From: Bog-473 sp963706555 | Lineage (GTDB): Bacteria; Actinomycetota; Acidimicrobiia; Acidimicrobiales; RAAP-2 | DNA length: 64,000 nt | Direction: 5' to 3' | NCBI GenBank assembly: GCA_963706555.1 | Contig: OY970164.1 | Location: 4,092,001 to 4,156,000 of the forward strand | In this document: positions 55,104 through 63,027 of the stretch, in pieces | How positions within the stretch are numbered: the first letter of the stretch is position 1 | How the letters are laid out: each line of letters opens with the position of its first letter | Program-made: the position numbers and the translations under genes | Notes under the pieces: generated by a model | What the model was told of the DNA's origin: nothing | Databases searched by the model: none | What the model saw: only the letters and a program-made list of their open reading frames with translations

Positions 55104-55679
55104 TTACGCTAGTTGACCGCTACTCGTGCCCCCAGAGCTTGCGCCTGCGCCACCCGACCCCGATTCCTTGCTCTCGGAGGCCATCGGGCCGAGCCGAAAC
55201 CCGGGAATGGCCGTCGAGACCTTGTGGTCGACCAGGAGGCAGGGAATGTCGGCGTCCTCGTTGACGTGATAGCTCGCGCACACCCGGTGGTAGCCGTCGG
55301 CGATGGTCAGCGGGACGCCTCGCCGGAAATCCCCCCGCACCAGCAGGGCCGGGGACAGGGGCTCGCCGCGATTGATCTTTGCCAGGTCAGATGCCACGTG
55401 GACGTTGTCGACCGGAAGGAGGGCCAGACCCGAAGCACGCAGGAGATCCTTCGCCTGGTGCCGCGTCGAGGGGGCCAGCTTCAGGGCGGCGACCAGCCGG
55501 CGCACTTCCGTCGGCTCGCAGACCAGGGCGAGATACGCCGCAGCCGCCGGGTAGTCGTGCTCTTGGGGAACCTCGCTCCAATGCTCCGCGACGCCGACCC
55601 AGCGGTCCGAGGCGATGACCTGCGGACTGGTTGCACCCGTCGAGGATTTCTTCGATGCAGAACCGTTCTTCTTGGCCAT
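55104..55679 (-). CDS. ParB/Srx-fold-like conserved hypothetical protein
   Basis: 191 residues from the ATG at 55679 (MAKKNGSASKKSSTGATSPQ). The middle, LAKINRGEPLSPALLVRGDF, then RGVPLTIADGYHRVCASYHV and DIPCLLVDHKV, has the ParB-N/sulfiredoxin pattern (G.HR, here GYHR, preceded by I.DG). ParB proteins use this fold for CTP binding, others as nuclease or kinase. There is no helix-turn-helix. The tail is Gly/Ser-rich. It lies four bases upstream of aroC. Confidence 0.55.
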   Translation of the reverse strand: MAKKNGSASKKSSTGATSPQVIASDRWVGVAEHWSEVPQEHDYPAAAAYLALVCEPTEVRRLVAALKLAPSTRHQAKDLLRASGLALLPVDNVHVASDLAKINRGEPLSPALLVRGDFRRGVPLTIADGYHRVCASYHVNEDADIPCLLVDHKVSTAIPGFRLGPMASESKESGSGGAGASSGGTSSGQLA

Positions 55680-55757
55680 CAACGCCCCCTTCGCCCCCTG
55701 CGACCGTCAGACACTATGACGACCGGGGACGGTCGAGGACACCCGCTCCCACTCCGC

Positions 55758-56417
55758 TCAGGAGTAGAAGGGGTTCTCCCCGCCTCCGTGGTCCGTGACA
55801 TCGATCACTCGCTTCAGTTCCGACACCTCTTCGAGCAGCGTGGTCTCGATCCCCTGCTTCAGCGTCATCTGTGACATCGCGCAACCCTGGCAACCGCCGG
55901 AGAGCCGGAGGTAGGCGATGCCCTCATCGGCATCGAGGGCGAGCAGGTCGGCCCGGCCCCCGTGGCTCGCGATCGAAGGATTGACCGACTGCTCCAACAC
56001 ATTGACGATCCGCAGCGCCAGCGGGCTGGTGATCCCGGCCGCCAGGATTTCAGGCGGCACACCGGGTGACGCCTCTTCAGGGGTCGGCGAGTTCGGGTTG
56101 ACGAGAACAAGGCCACCGTCACCGTCGGTCGACCATTCGAGTCGGGCGCCACGCAGGCGGTCCACACTGCCCGCGGGCACGACGACCTGCACATCGCCGT
56201 CGGCGTGTACCTCGTCCTCTTCCGCCGCGTCTGAGGTCGCCTGGAAGAAAAGGTCGTAGACGAACGCGCCGTCTTGCACTCCCCGGACCTCGAGCCACAG
56301 CGCAAGGCTGGCCGGCTCGGGCTCCTGGTCGAGGGCTTCGCGCACGACGCGATGAGCTTCGGGGGTCAACGAGACGATTGGTGTCGTGGTAGTCAGGTCT
56401 TCGGCAGTTGTGGCCAT
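55758..56417 (-). CDS. Nfu-type Fe-S cluster protein with HesB-like N-domain
   Basis: 219 residues from the ATG at 56417. N-terminal HesB/IscA-like part: VSLTPEAHRVVREALDQEPE, ALWLEVRGVQDGAFVYDLFF, without the usual Cys triad. C-terminal NifU-like domain: VNVLEQSVNPSIASHGGRAD, IAYLRLSGGCQGCAMSQMTL (C-x2-C) and GIETTLLEEVSELKRVIDVT. Fits an NfuA-type carrier that delivers Fe-S clusters. Confidence 0.88.
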   Translation of the reverse strand: MATTAEDLTTTTPIVSLTPEAHRVVREALDQEPEPASLALWLEVRGVQDGAFVYDLFFQATSDAAEEDEVHADGDVQVVVPAGSVDRLRGARLEWSTDGDGGLVLVNPNSPTPEEASPGVPPEILAAGITSPLALRIVNVLEQSVNPSIASHGGRADLLALDADEGIAYLRLSGGCQGCAMSQMTLKQGIETTLLEEVSELKRVIDVTDHGGGENPFYS

Positions 56418-56595
56418 GACCAGCAGTCTACGGCCTCCGGCCCCGGGGACAGACCACCGCAGCACCGCGGACGTGGAGCTCCACGTCCCAAGGCCCGGCA
56501 ACCCCCCCACTCCACCGCCGGCTACTGCCCGGCCACGGACCGGCCGCGCCGTCCCACATGGCCCTGCAAGAGGCAGACGTTGTATCGTCATCACT

Positions 56596-57531
56596 GTGGC
56601 GAGACCCCCCGTCGACTCCCGTGAGTGGGTCAGCTTCGAGGACGAGGGCGAGGAGCGCACCTGGGTCTTCGATGTCACGTTCCTGACCAGCAATTGGAAG
56701 TGCATCTTCGGAGATGGTTGCCAGGGTGTCCTCACCGGCCCGGCGCCCGAACTGGTCCAGGGGTGCTGCAGTTACGGTGCGCACCTCATCGACAAGAAGG
56801 ACGCTCGACGCGTCAAGAAGGTCGCGAAGACCCTTACTGCGGATGAGTGGGAGAACCACGGATCCAAGAAGCCGGTGATCCACACGAACAAGCACGGCGA
56901 GCTGGTGACCCGGCTCAAGGGCGATGCATGTGTCTTTCTCAACAGCCCCGGATTCGAAGCGGGCGCCGGCTGTGCGCTGCACCTGGCCGCCCTCAAGCGG
57001 GGCGTCAACCCCCTCACCTACAAGCCTGAGGTGTGCTGGCAACTCCCCCTGCGTCGCGAGGATCAGGTCGAGGACGATGGACATGTCATCTCGACCATCC
57101 GGCAATGGGACCGCCGTCACTGGGGGAAAGGCGGGCTGGAGTTCCACTGGTGGTGCACCGAGGACCCCGAGGCTTTCGTCGGCACGACGCCCGTCTACAA
57201 GGAGATGGAAGCTGAGCTGACCGAGATGGTCGGCGCCACCGTCTACAAGCAATTCGTGGCCTACATCACCCAGAGGGAACGCCTGCGGGAAGAGCGCGTC
57301 CCCTTGCCACACCCGGCGGTGCGCAAGCGTACGGGCACGAACGGGAAACGGAACGGGAGCGGGAGCGGGAATGAGAACGGGATCGAGGCGGACCCGGCCC
57401 CGCATCTGGCTGACCTCGCCTCACAACCAGCGAATCTGGCCTTGGTGGAAACAGAGTCGACAACGGACCAGAACTCCGATGCAGATCAACTGAGCTCGTC
57501 AGCCGAGCCAACCACCTACCTGCCCGAGTAG
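56596..57531 (+). CDS. Cysteine-cluster protein (YkgJ/DUF3109-like)
   Basis: 311 residues from the GTG at 56596 (ARPPVDSREWVSFEDEGEER). Cys are grouped as in metal-chelating YkgJ-like proteins: NWKCIFGDGCQGVL, VQGCCSYGAHLIDKKDARRV, DACVFLNSPGFEAGAGCALH and YKPEVCWQLPLRRED. The C-terminal third is low complexity (TGTNGKRNGSGSGNENG). Probably binds zinc or an Fe-S cluster; function unknown. The stop codon lies in the first unit of a 14-base tandem repeat. Confidence 0.75.
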   Translation: MARPPVDSREWVSFEDEGEERTWVFDVTFLTSNWKCIFGDGCQGVLTGPAPELVQGCCSYGAHLIDKKDARRVKKVAKTLTADEWENHGSKKPVIHTNKHGELVTRLKGDACVFLNSPGFEAGAGCALHLAALKRGVNPLTYKPEVCWQLPLRREDQVEDDGHVISTIRQWDRRHWGKGGLEFHWWCTEDPEAFVGTTPVYKEMEAELTEMVGATVYKQFVAYITQRERLREERVPLPHPAVRKRTGTNGKRNGSGSGNENGIEADPAPHLADLASQPANLALVETESTTDQNSDADQLSSSAEPTTYLPE

Positions 57532-57630
57532 CCCTACCCGAGTAGCCCTACGGGACTCGCCCGAGTAGCCCTGCGGACTCGCCCCAGTGGACTCGCCCCA
57601 GTGGACTCGCCCGAGTGGACTCGCCTTAGT
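57523..57630. repeat. Degenerate 14-base tandem repeat array
   Basis: CCCGAGTAGCCCTA at 57523 and 57537, a variant at 57560, then GGACTCGCCCCAGT-type units exactly every 14 bases from 57575 to 57630. The two unit types share CCCGAGT. The array starts inside the upstream coding region and spans its stop codon. There are no spacers, so it is not a CRISPR. Confidence 0.9.
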
Positions 57631-57741
57631 CGCGACGCCCGCCCCAGAAACCTGCCGGGCCTGCTGCGCCAGACCGACCCAAGTGGCGATCCTTCCGTCG
57701 GCGAGGCGCCCAATCCGCCTGTAGACCCGCGCCCGGGGTCC

Positions 57742-57948
57742 CTAATCGTTGAGCGGGTCTTCCTCCGCGTAGGACGGCGAAGGTGTCGATCCCAAGATCC
57801 GGTCGTACTTATCCTCTTCCGCCAAGCACCAAGAAGCGTGCACGTCATCAGGCTCGGCGCCGCACTCCACGCACCGTGCCGTGGACTCCGTCGCAGATCT
57901 TTTCAAGCTTCGCGCCTCTTCAAACCGGCGGTGGCGTCCCTTTTTCAC
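57742..57948 (-). CDS. Small zinc-ribbon-like protein
   Basis: 68 residues. The GTG start at 57948 has a good ribosome site (AAGGAG, six bases away). Sequence: a basic N-terminus KKGRHRRFEEARSLKRSA, then RCVECGAEPDDVHASWCLAE with Cys-x2-Cys...Cys, then an acidic tail. Looks like a half zinc ribbon. Function unknown. Convergent with the cysteine-cluster gene. Confidence 0.65.
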   Translation of the reverse strand: MKKGRHRRFEEARSLKRSATESTARCVECGAEPDDVHASWCLAEEDKYDRILGSTPSPSYAEEDPLND

Positions 57949-58100
57949 GAGAACTCCTTGTCAACCTGGGATCGAACGACCGCGTCCACCCCGTGGTGCG
58001 GCGGTGTGCCTCTTCGACCGCCGAACCAGTGTAGTGGCTACGGCCAGGATCTTGTTCGGCGGGGTGCCTACGGGCCAATCCGCCGAAACCACCTACGCTG

Positions 58101-58337
58101 GTGGTCGTGTTCGACCCCCAGGAGATGGTGGCCCGTTTCCGCCAGCGTGCCGAGGCTGTTCGCACCCGTGGCGTCCCGCCGATCGAGGGACCTGAACGGC
58201 AACGCTTCCGAGAGCAGGCCCAACAGGATTTCACGGACTACGCAATGATCGGCGACGCCGAGGCTGAACTGGTCGACGGCATCCTCACCTTGCGTATCGA
58301 CCTGCGCCCCAAAGCTGCCCCCTCCGACCCGGCGTAG
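58101..58337 (+). CDS. Small hypothetical protein
   Basis: 78 residues, GTG start at 58101 or 58107. FDPQEMVARFRQRAEAVRTR, then PERQRFREQAQQDFTDYAMI and ELVDGILTLRIDLRPK: mostly helical and charged with one C-terminal strand pair. Not recognised. It is divergent from the small zinc-ribbon gene across 150 bases. Confidence 0.55.
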   Translation: MVVFDPQEMVARFRQRAEAVRTRGVPPIEGPERQRFREQAQQDFTDYAMIGDAEAELVDGILTLRIDLRPKAAPSDPA

Positions 58338-58409
58338 CCCCAGAGCTGCCCTCGCCCGGGGGTAGCCCTCACCCCCGGGGCAACCCTCGCCCGGCCACAC
58401 TCGGCCTAA

Positions 58410-58466
58410 CCCGAATCGTCCTATCTCCCGAATCGTCCTATTTCCCGAATCGTCGCATTTCCCGAA
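58410..58466. repeat. 17-base tandem repeat
   Basis: CCCGAATCGTCCTATCT-type units at 58410, 58427 and 58444, plus a partial copy at 58461. It sits in the gap between two convergent genes. The unit shares its CCCGA start with the 14-base array at 57523. Confidence 0.85.
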
Positions 58467-58489
58467 ACTTGCCCCAGACGTCATTTGGG

Positions 58490-59101
58490 TCAGCCGCCGT
58501 AGTGCATCCTCGTGTCCTCCATGCGGAGCACCTCGGCTGGCTCTCCCCCGACCTCACTGACCTTTCCGATGAAGAGGGTGTGGCTTCCGAGCTCCTCACG
58601 CCGGACGAGCCCGCACAGGATGTAACCGATCGCCGCCGAGAGCACCGGCACACGCGCCGCGCCCACTTCGCGCACGTCATGCCCGGACATGCGCACCACC
58701 GCGCCCGTTTGCGCTCCCTCACCCGGTGCTCCCTCACCCGGTGCTCTCTCTCCCCGTGCTCCCTCTCCCGGCGAGAGCACCACCTCGCTCACCGGCTTGA
58801 CGAACCGGCGCACGACATCCTTGTCGTGGCGCGCCAGTAGGCACACGGTGAAGGCACCTGAACGAGTCACGAGATCTGCCGTCACTGATTCGGCCTCGAG
58901 AGCGACCGCCACGAGCTTCGGCTCCAGACACACCTGCACCACGAGATTCGCCGTCATGAGATTGACGGCGTCCTCATGGCGACTGCCGATCAGATACAGC
59001 CCGGTCGGCAAGGCCCACAGCACCCGACGCCGCTGCCGGTCGAACTCGTCATGCACCGGACGCTCTTCGGGCGTCGACTCACCCGGCGTTGACTCACTCA
59101 C
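58490..59101 (-). CDS. Flavin reductase-like (FMN-binding split barrel) protein
   Basis: 203 residues. Split-barrel pattern: WALPTGLYLIGSRHEDAVNL, MTANLVVQVCLEPKLVAVAL, ADLVTRSGAFTVCLLARHDK, and HTLFIGKVSEVGGEPAEVL near the end. Likely an FMN or F420-type reductase. Between FVKPVSEVVL and AQTGAVVRMS it carries about 20 residues (PGEGARGERAPGEGAPGEGA) coded by a 15-base tandem repeat, placed inside the domain. Confidence 0.82.
   Translation of the reverse strand: MSESTPGESTPEERPVHDEFDRQRRRVLWALPTGLYLIGSRHEDAVNLMTANLVVQVCLEPKLVAVALEAESVTADLVTRSGAFTVCLLARHDKDVVRRFVKPVSEVVLSPGEGARGERAPGEGAPGEGAQTGAVVRMSGHDVREVGAARVPVLSAAIGYILCGLVRREELGSHTLFIGKVSEVGGEPAEVLRMEDTRMHYGG
58713..58772. repeat. In-frame 15-base tandem repeat inside the flavin reductase gene
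   Basis: Four units of the GCTCCCTCACCCGGT type. Two are identical and two diverged. They add a multiple of three bases, so the frame is kept. Confidence 0.9.
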
Positions 59102-59169
59102 ATCTGTATCCGATCATCCGGGTTGGTCATGGGCAGGTCCGGTCATGGGCACGTCCGTTCGATGGCTCG

Positions 59170-59670
59170 TCATCCAAAGATACTGATCGGACCATTTTCA
59201 GTCGTCGTTGTCGTCGACGGCACCCGGCCGTCGATCGACTGGATCCGGATGAGCGCGCGGGAGAACAGGGCCTGCGCCTTGGCCGCGGCCTTTTCCGCCT
59301 TCGCCAGGAGTTTCTTGTTCGTGCTGCCGGCGTCATAACACTCGTTTGCAGCGTCTCCCTCCGAGGAATAGGCGGAGGACAGCCACGCCGTCACCTGGGG
59401 GTCGGGGGTCGGCAGTTCGCCGTTTGCCATTTCGGCATCGTCGAGCATGGTCGCGCACGCACCATGGACGGTGCCCGTGCCTCGAAGCGCCGCCTTGGGA
59501 ATACGCGCGTTGTCGGCCACCAACGTGCCGATGTTCTCGCCGAAGCTCGTCCCCTTCACCCAAGCCGACAATCTCTGTGCGGCGGACCCGGACTGGTCCT
59601 CACCGGCACACGACGCCGCCCCCACCGCGAAGAGGACGAGGACTGCAACGGTAAGTATGCGACGAGTCAC
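59170..59670 (-). CDS. Putative lipoprotein
   Basis: 166 residues, GTG start overlapping the tyrS stop (GTGA). The signal is RRILTVAVLVLFAVGAASC with a lipobox (GAASC), so Cys near residue 21 would be lipidated. The mature part has TVHGACATMLDDAEMANGEL and DAANECYDAGSTNKKLLAKA, giving two Cys that could bond, and a Thr-rich end. Function unknown. Confidence 0.7.
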   Translation of the reverse strand: MTRRILTVAVLVLFAVGAASCAGEDQSGSAAQRLSAWVKGTSFGENIGTLVADNARIPKAALRGTGTVHGACATMLDDAEMANGELPTPDPQVTAWLSSAYSSEGDAANECYDAGSTNKKLLAKAEKAAAKAQALFSRALIRIQSIDGRVPSTTTTTENGPISIFG

Positions 59671-60953
59671 TCCGGCGACGTGCGCAGGACGTGCACATCG
59701 TGCCGGCCCTTGCGCACCAAGATGTAGCGGTCGTGCAGAAGGTCGTCTGGGCCGAGCACCCGAGCCACGTCCGACTGCTGCACGTTGTTGACGTACGCGC
59801 CACCGCCCTCGATCGTCCGACGGGCGTCGCTTCGAGACTTGGCCAAGCCGCTCTGCACCAGAGCGTCGACGAGCGAGAGTCCCTCACCTACCGACTGCTG
59901 GGAGAGCTCACTGGAAGGTGCATCCTCGGTGACGGCCAACAACATGTCCTCGCTGAGCGACGCGATTTCCTTGGTGAACAACGCCTCCGACGCGTTCTCG
60001 CATTTGGTCGCTTCCGCCTCACCGTGCACCAGCGAGACGACGGCGCACGCCAAAGCCCGGGGCCCGGCGCGGCGTTGGGGCCGCTCGGACGTCTCGAGAT
60101 CGAGCGCTTCGATGTCCTCTTTGGACAAGAAGGTATAGAAGCGAAGGTACGCACCGACCATCACATCGGGGGTATTGAGAAAGAACTGATAGAGGGCGAA
60201 GGGGCTGGTGCGCGCCGCGCTGAGCCAGACATTGCCCGATTCCGTCTTGCCCAGCTTTGTCCCATCCGCCTTGACGACCAGCGGTGTGGTGAGACCCCAC
60301 ACCTCGTCCTGGCAGACCTTGCGGACGAGTTCCACTCCCATCGTGATATTGCCCCACTGGTCGCTGCCCCCGATCTGCAGATCACAGGCGTGGTGCTGAT
60401 GCAGGTAGAGGAAGTCGTAGGCCTGCAGGAGCATGTAGCTGAACTCGGTGTAGGAGATCCCTTGTTCAGGCCTGTCGAACCTGCTCTTGACCGACTCCTT
60501 GGCCACCATCTGGTTCACCGTGAAGTGCTTGCCCACGTCACGGAGGAAGTCCAGGGTCGACAGCTCCCCCAACCAGGCGCTGTTGTCGAGGAGGAGACCG
60601 TCGGAGAGGTCGACGAACTGGGCCAGCTGGGGACGGATCCCGGCCAGGTAGCCGTCGAGCACTTCCCGGGTCAGGAGCGCCCGCTCGTCCTGCTTCCCGC
60701 CCGGGTCCCCGATCAAACCGGTACCGCCCCCGGCCAGGGCAATGGGCCGGTGACCGGCCTGCTGGAAGCGGCGCAGGGTGCAGAGTTGGAGCAAGTTGCC
60801 TACGCCCAGGCTGTCCGCACTGGGGTCGAAGCCGGCATAGACCGTCATGCCCCCGGCGTCGAGTCGTTTGAGAAGAGCGGGGTCGGTGACCTGGTGGATC
60901 AGGCCACGAAAGGCGAGATCCTCCGAAAGCGTGGGCATATCAAACCTTGCCAT
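59667..60953 (-). CDS. tyrS: Tyrosyl-tRNA synthetase
   Basis: 428 residues from the ATG at 60953 (MARFDMPTLSEDLAFRGLIH). Class I enzyme: VYAGFDPSADSLGVGNLLQL, where the HIGH motif reads GVGN; AGGGTGLIGDPGGKQDERAL; SYMLLQAYDFLYLHQHHACD; QIGGSDQWGNITMGVELVRK; and KMSKS-like VVKADGTKLGKTESGNVWLS. A C-terminal S4 domain follows (VDALVQSGLAKSRSDARRTI). The first His of HIGH, normally present even in HVGN forms, is Gly here. Confidence 0.95.
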   Translation of the reverse strand: MARFDMPTLSEDLAFRGLIHQVTDPALLKRLDAGGMTVYAGFDPSADSLGVGNLLQLCTLRRFQQAGHRPIALAGGGTGLIGDPGGKQDERALLTREVLDGYLAGIRPQLAQFVDLSDGLLLDNSAWLGELSTLDFLRDVGKHFTVNQMVAKESVKSRFDRPEQGISYTEFSYMLLQAYDFLYLHQHHACDLQIGGSDQWGNITMGVELVRKVCQDEVWGLTTPLVVKADGTKLGKTESGNVWLSAARTSPFALYQFFLNTPDVMVGAYLRFYTFLSKEDIEALDLETSERPQRRAGPRALACAVVSLVHGEAEATKCENASEALFTKEIASLSEDMLLAVTEDAPSSELSQQSVGEGLSLVDALVQSGLAKSRSDARRTIEGGGAYVNNVQQSDVARVLGPDDLLHDRYILVRKGRHDVHVLRTSPE

Positions 60954-60975
60954 ACCCAAGTAGCCTGGTGGCCGC

Positions 60976-62460
60976 ATGAACCCACCGTTGCCGATCGACG
61001 GTGTGTTGCCACCCGACCTGCAGGGCACCCTGATCCGCATCGGCCCCGGCTTCGGAGGCGCCCGTCCCGGCGCTGTCGGATCCGGGAGTGGCAGTCCTGG
61101 CCATGGTGCTCCGGGCGGCGATACTCCGGGCTCTGGTGCGGAGGAGGACGGCGGGAACGCCGACGACCCGCGAGCCGGCGCCCTCCATGCCATCGAACTG
61201 CGGGACGGCACCGCTGTCTCCTACGTCACCGCTCCCTCCACGGCGAATGCCAACGTCTTCTGGCAGGCCGGCAAGGTACTTGCCCTGGCGGAGTCTGGCC
61301 TCCCGCAACAGTTCTCGCGCCTGCTCGAGCCCGAGGAATTCGACGGTGGTCTGCGCGTTCCCATCGCGTCCCACGTCCATCGGGATGCGGTCACCGGTGG
61401 TCGCATCCTCTTCGGAGTCGAACAGGGCACCGAAACCGCCTCCCCCTTCCTGAGGGTCGGCGAATGGGATGCGGCGGGCGCACTGACGCACGAGATGGAG
61501 GTGCATCTCGAACGGGCAACGTGGCAACACGATCTCGGTGTCACGGCCCGCCACATCGCCTTCATCGAATCCCCGACCGAATATGCCGAGTTCTTCGTCG
61601 AGGAAGGCTCAGAGGAGCTCTACCGGCCCCCCGTCCCCTACCGCTGGACACCCGGTGCCGAAGGGTGGATCGGCGTGCTCGACCGGGACGGCGACGGCTC
61701 CGATGTCCGCTGGGTCAGGGTCGACCCCTGCCTCGTCACCCACGTCCTGCACGCCTACGACGATGACGGCGCCGGTGGCGCATCGGGCGGGGGCGCACCG
61801 GGCGGGAGCGCACCGGGCGGGAGCGTTGTCGGTGGCGGACCGGGCGGGAGCGTTGTCGGTGGCGGACCGGGCGGGAGCGTTGTCCTCTACGTGTGCCGCT
61901 ACGAAGTGCCCGAGAAAGGTCAGCCCGTCGACCTCGATACGCCGATCGTCGGTCCGGCAGGGATCGGGATGAGCCTCATCGGTGGCGGACTTCCCGTCCT
62001 CGAACGATGGCGTATCACCGGCGACAAGCTGGAACGCACCCAAATGGACGAGCGCCTCGTCGAGTACGTCACGTCTGATCCCCTCTGCGAGGGCAGGCGG
62101 TTCCGCTACGGCTACGGCGTCGAAATGGCGACCAACTGGGACCGAAGCCTCGATCGTGAGGTCGACCACCTCGGCCTCCTGCGCTTCGACGTGGCGCGTG
62201 ACGAGGTGACGGCGTGGAACCCGGGCCAGTACAAAACCGCCAGCGAGCCTCTCTTCGTGCGGGCCGAGGACGGCAGATCCGATGATGAGGGCTGGCTCCT
62301 CACGATTGTCTACGACGCCACCCGGGGGGCGAGCGATCTCTACGTGCTGGATGCCTCCTCGCTCGGGCGCAGACCGCAGGCGATCATCCACCTGCCCGAG
62401 GGGGTGGCGTTACCGTTCCGGAGTCACGGGACGTGGATCTCGGCGGACCGCTACCGCTGA
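60976..62460 (+). CDS. Carotenoid cleavage oxygenase
   Basis: 494 residues. Seven-bladed propeller with a four-His iron site: the His candidates are in PIASHVHRDAVTGGRILFGV, ERATWQHDLGVTARHIAFIE, PCLVTHVLHAYDDDGAG and ALPFRSHGTWISADRYR. N-terminal DLQGTLIRIGPGFGG is typical. Repeat-coded Gly/Ser/Pro loops (PGHGAPGGDTPGSGA; GGSVVGGGPGGSVVGGGPGG) are inserted near residues 35-50 and 270-300. Cleaves carotenoids or stilbenes; it may make an apocarotenal. Divergent from tyrS with only 22 bases between. Confidence 0.88.
   Translation: MNPPLPIDGVLPPDLQGTLIRIGPGFGGARPGAVGSGSGSPGHGAPGGDTPGSGAEEDGGNADDPRAGALHAIELRDGTAVSYVTAPSTANANVFWQAGKVLALAESGLPQQFSRLLEPEEFDGGLRVPIASHVHRDAVTGGRILFGVEQGTETASPFLRVGEWDAAGALTHEMEVHLERATWQHDLGVTARHIAFIESPTEYAEFFVEEGSEELYRPPVPYRWTPGAEGWIGVLDRDGDGSDVRWVRVDPCLVTHVLHAYDDDGAGGASGGGAPGGSAPGGSVVGGGPGGSVVGGGPGGSVVLYVCRYEVPEKGQPVDLDTPIVGPAGIGMSLIGGGLPVLERWRITGDKLERTQMDERLVEYVTSDPLCEGRRFRYGYGVEMATNWDRSLDREVDHLGLLRFDVARDEVTAWNPGQYKTASEPLFVRAEDGRSDDEGWLLTIVYDATRGASDLYVLDASSLGRRPQAIIHLPEGVALPFRSHGTWISADRYR
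61825..61884. repeat. In-frame 27-base tandem repeat in the carotenoid oxygenase gene
   Basis: GTTGTCGGTGGCGGACCGGG-type units of 27 bases at 61825 and 61852 plus a partial third; shorter 15-base units precede them from about 61780. Confidence 0.85.
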
Positions 62461-62475
62461 GACCGTTACCGCTGA
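62446..62475. repeat. 15-base duplication spanning the carotenoid oxygenase stop codon
   Basis: GACCGCTACCGCTGA followed directly by GACCGTTACCGCTGA. The first copy ends in the stop codon; the second repeats it in frame. Confidence 0.9.
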
Positions 62476-62538
62476 GAAGGATGCGATGAACCGCGAACCA
62501 CAGCCACAGCCACAGCCACACCCACCGCCCGACGCCGG

Positions 62539-62892
62539 ATGCAGCGTGTGAAGAGCGGAGCCCCGAAGCACGGAAGCCCCGAGGAGCGCTTCGAAAAGCT
62601 CGTCTTCGTGCTCTCACAGATCGACGGCGTCACACCACCTGACAGCAGCCGCGGTTTCGGCTCCCACGCATTGCGCATCCGAAAGAAGATCTTCGCCATG
62701 GTGGTGCGGGGCCGATTGGTCGTCAAACTTCCCAAGTCCCGTGTCGACGCACTGGTGGACTCGGGGCAGGGCACCCGCTTCGATGCCAACAAGGGGACCC
62801 CGATGAAGGAATGGTTGAGCCTGGATCCCGCTTCCCCTGTGGACTGGGAGGAGCTTGCCCGAGAGGCGCTGGCATTCGTCGGGGGCATTTGA
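62539..62892 (+). CDS. MmcQ/YjbR-like protein
   Basis: 117 residues from the ATG at 62539. Core: RGFGSHALRIRKKIFAMVVR, RLVVKLPKSRVDALVDSGQG, FDANKGTPMKEWLSLDPASP and WEELAREALAFVGG, a YjbR/TfoX-N-like pattern (xKIFA, KLP, MKEW). Function unknown. An ATG at 62486 with a better ribosome site (GAGAAGG) opens a 21-codon Pro/Gln frame that ends 12 bases into this gene, so the true N-terminus may differ. Confidence 0.72.
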   Translation: MQRVKSGAPKHGSPEERFEKLVFVLSQIDGVTPPDSSRGFGSHALRIRKKIFAMVVRGRLVVKLPKSRVDALVDSGQGTRFDANKGTPMKEWLSLDPASPVDWEELAREALAFVGGI

Positions 62893-63027
62893 GCCCCATC
62901 CACCCGTCGGGTCCGGATTTCATGCCCCTGTCGCGGTCGCCGAGGGCCCTCCCCGGTCACTCATACTGAATCGGTAAGGGTGCCACGACCACCATCTGGC
63001 CAGTTTGAAGTCGGTTTGTCGCCGCCC

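Noticed and set aside
57523..57630. CRISPR-like array
   Set aside because: Units are 14 bases and directly adjoining with no spacers, and no cas genes are near.
57949..58100. tRNA gene (TTCGATC T-loop-like string)
   Set aside because: The flanking bases do not form a T stem and no acceptor or anticodon arm is present.
59691..61766. Very long plus-strand frame opposite tyrS
   Set aside because: It is the mirror frame of tyrS and part of the carotenoid oxygenase; no family pattern or ribosome site.
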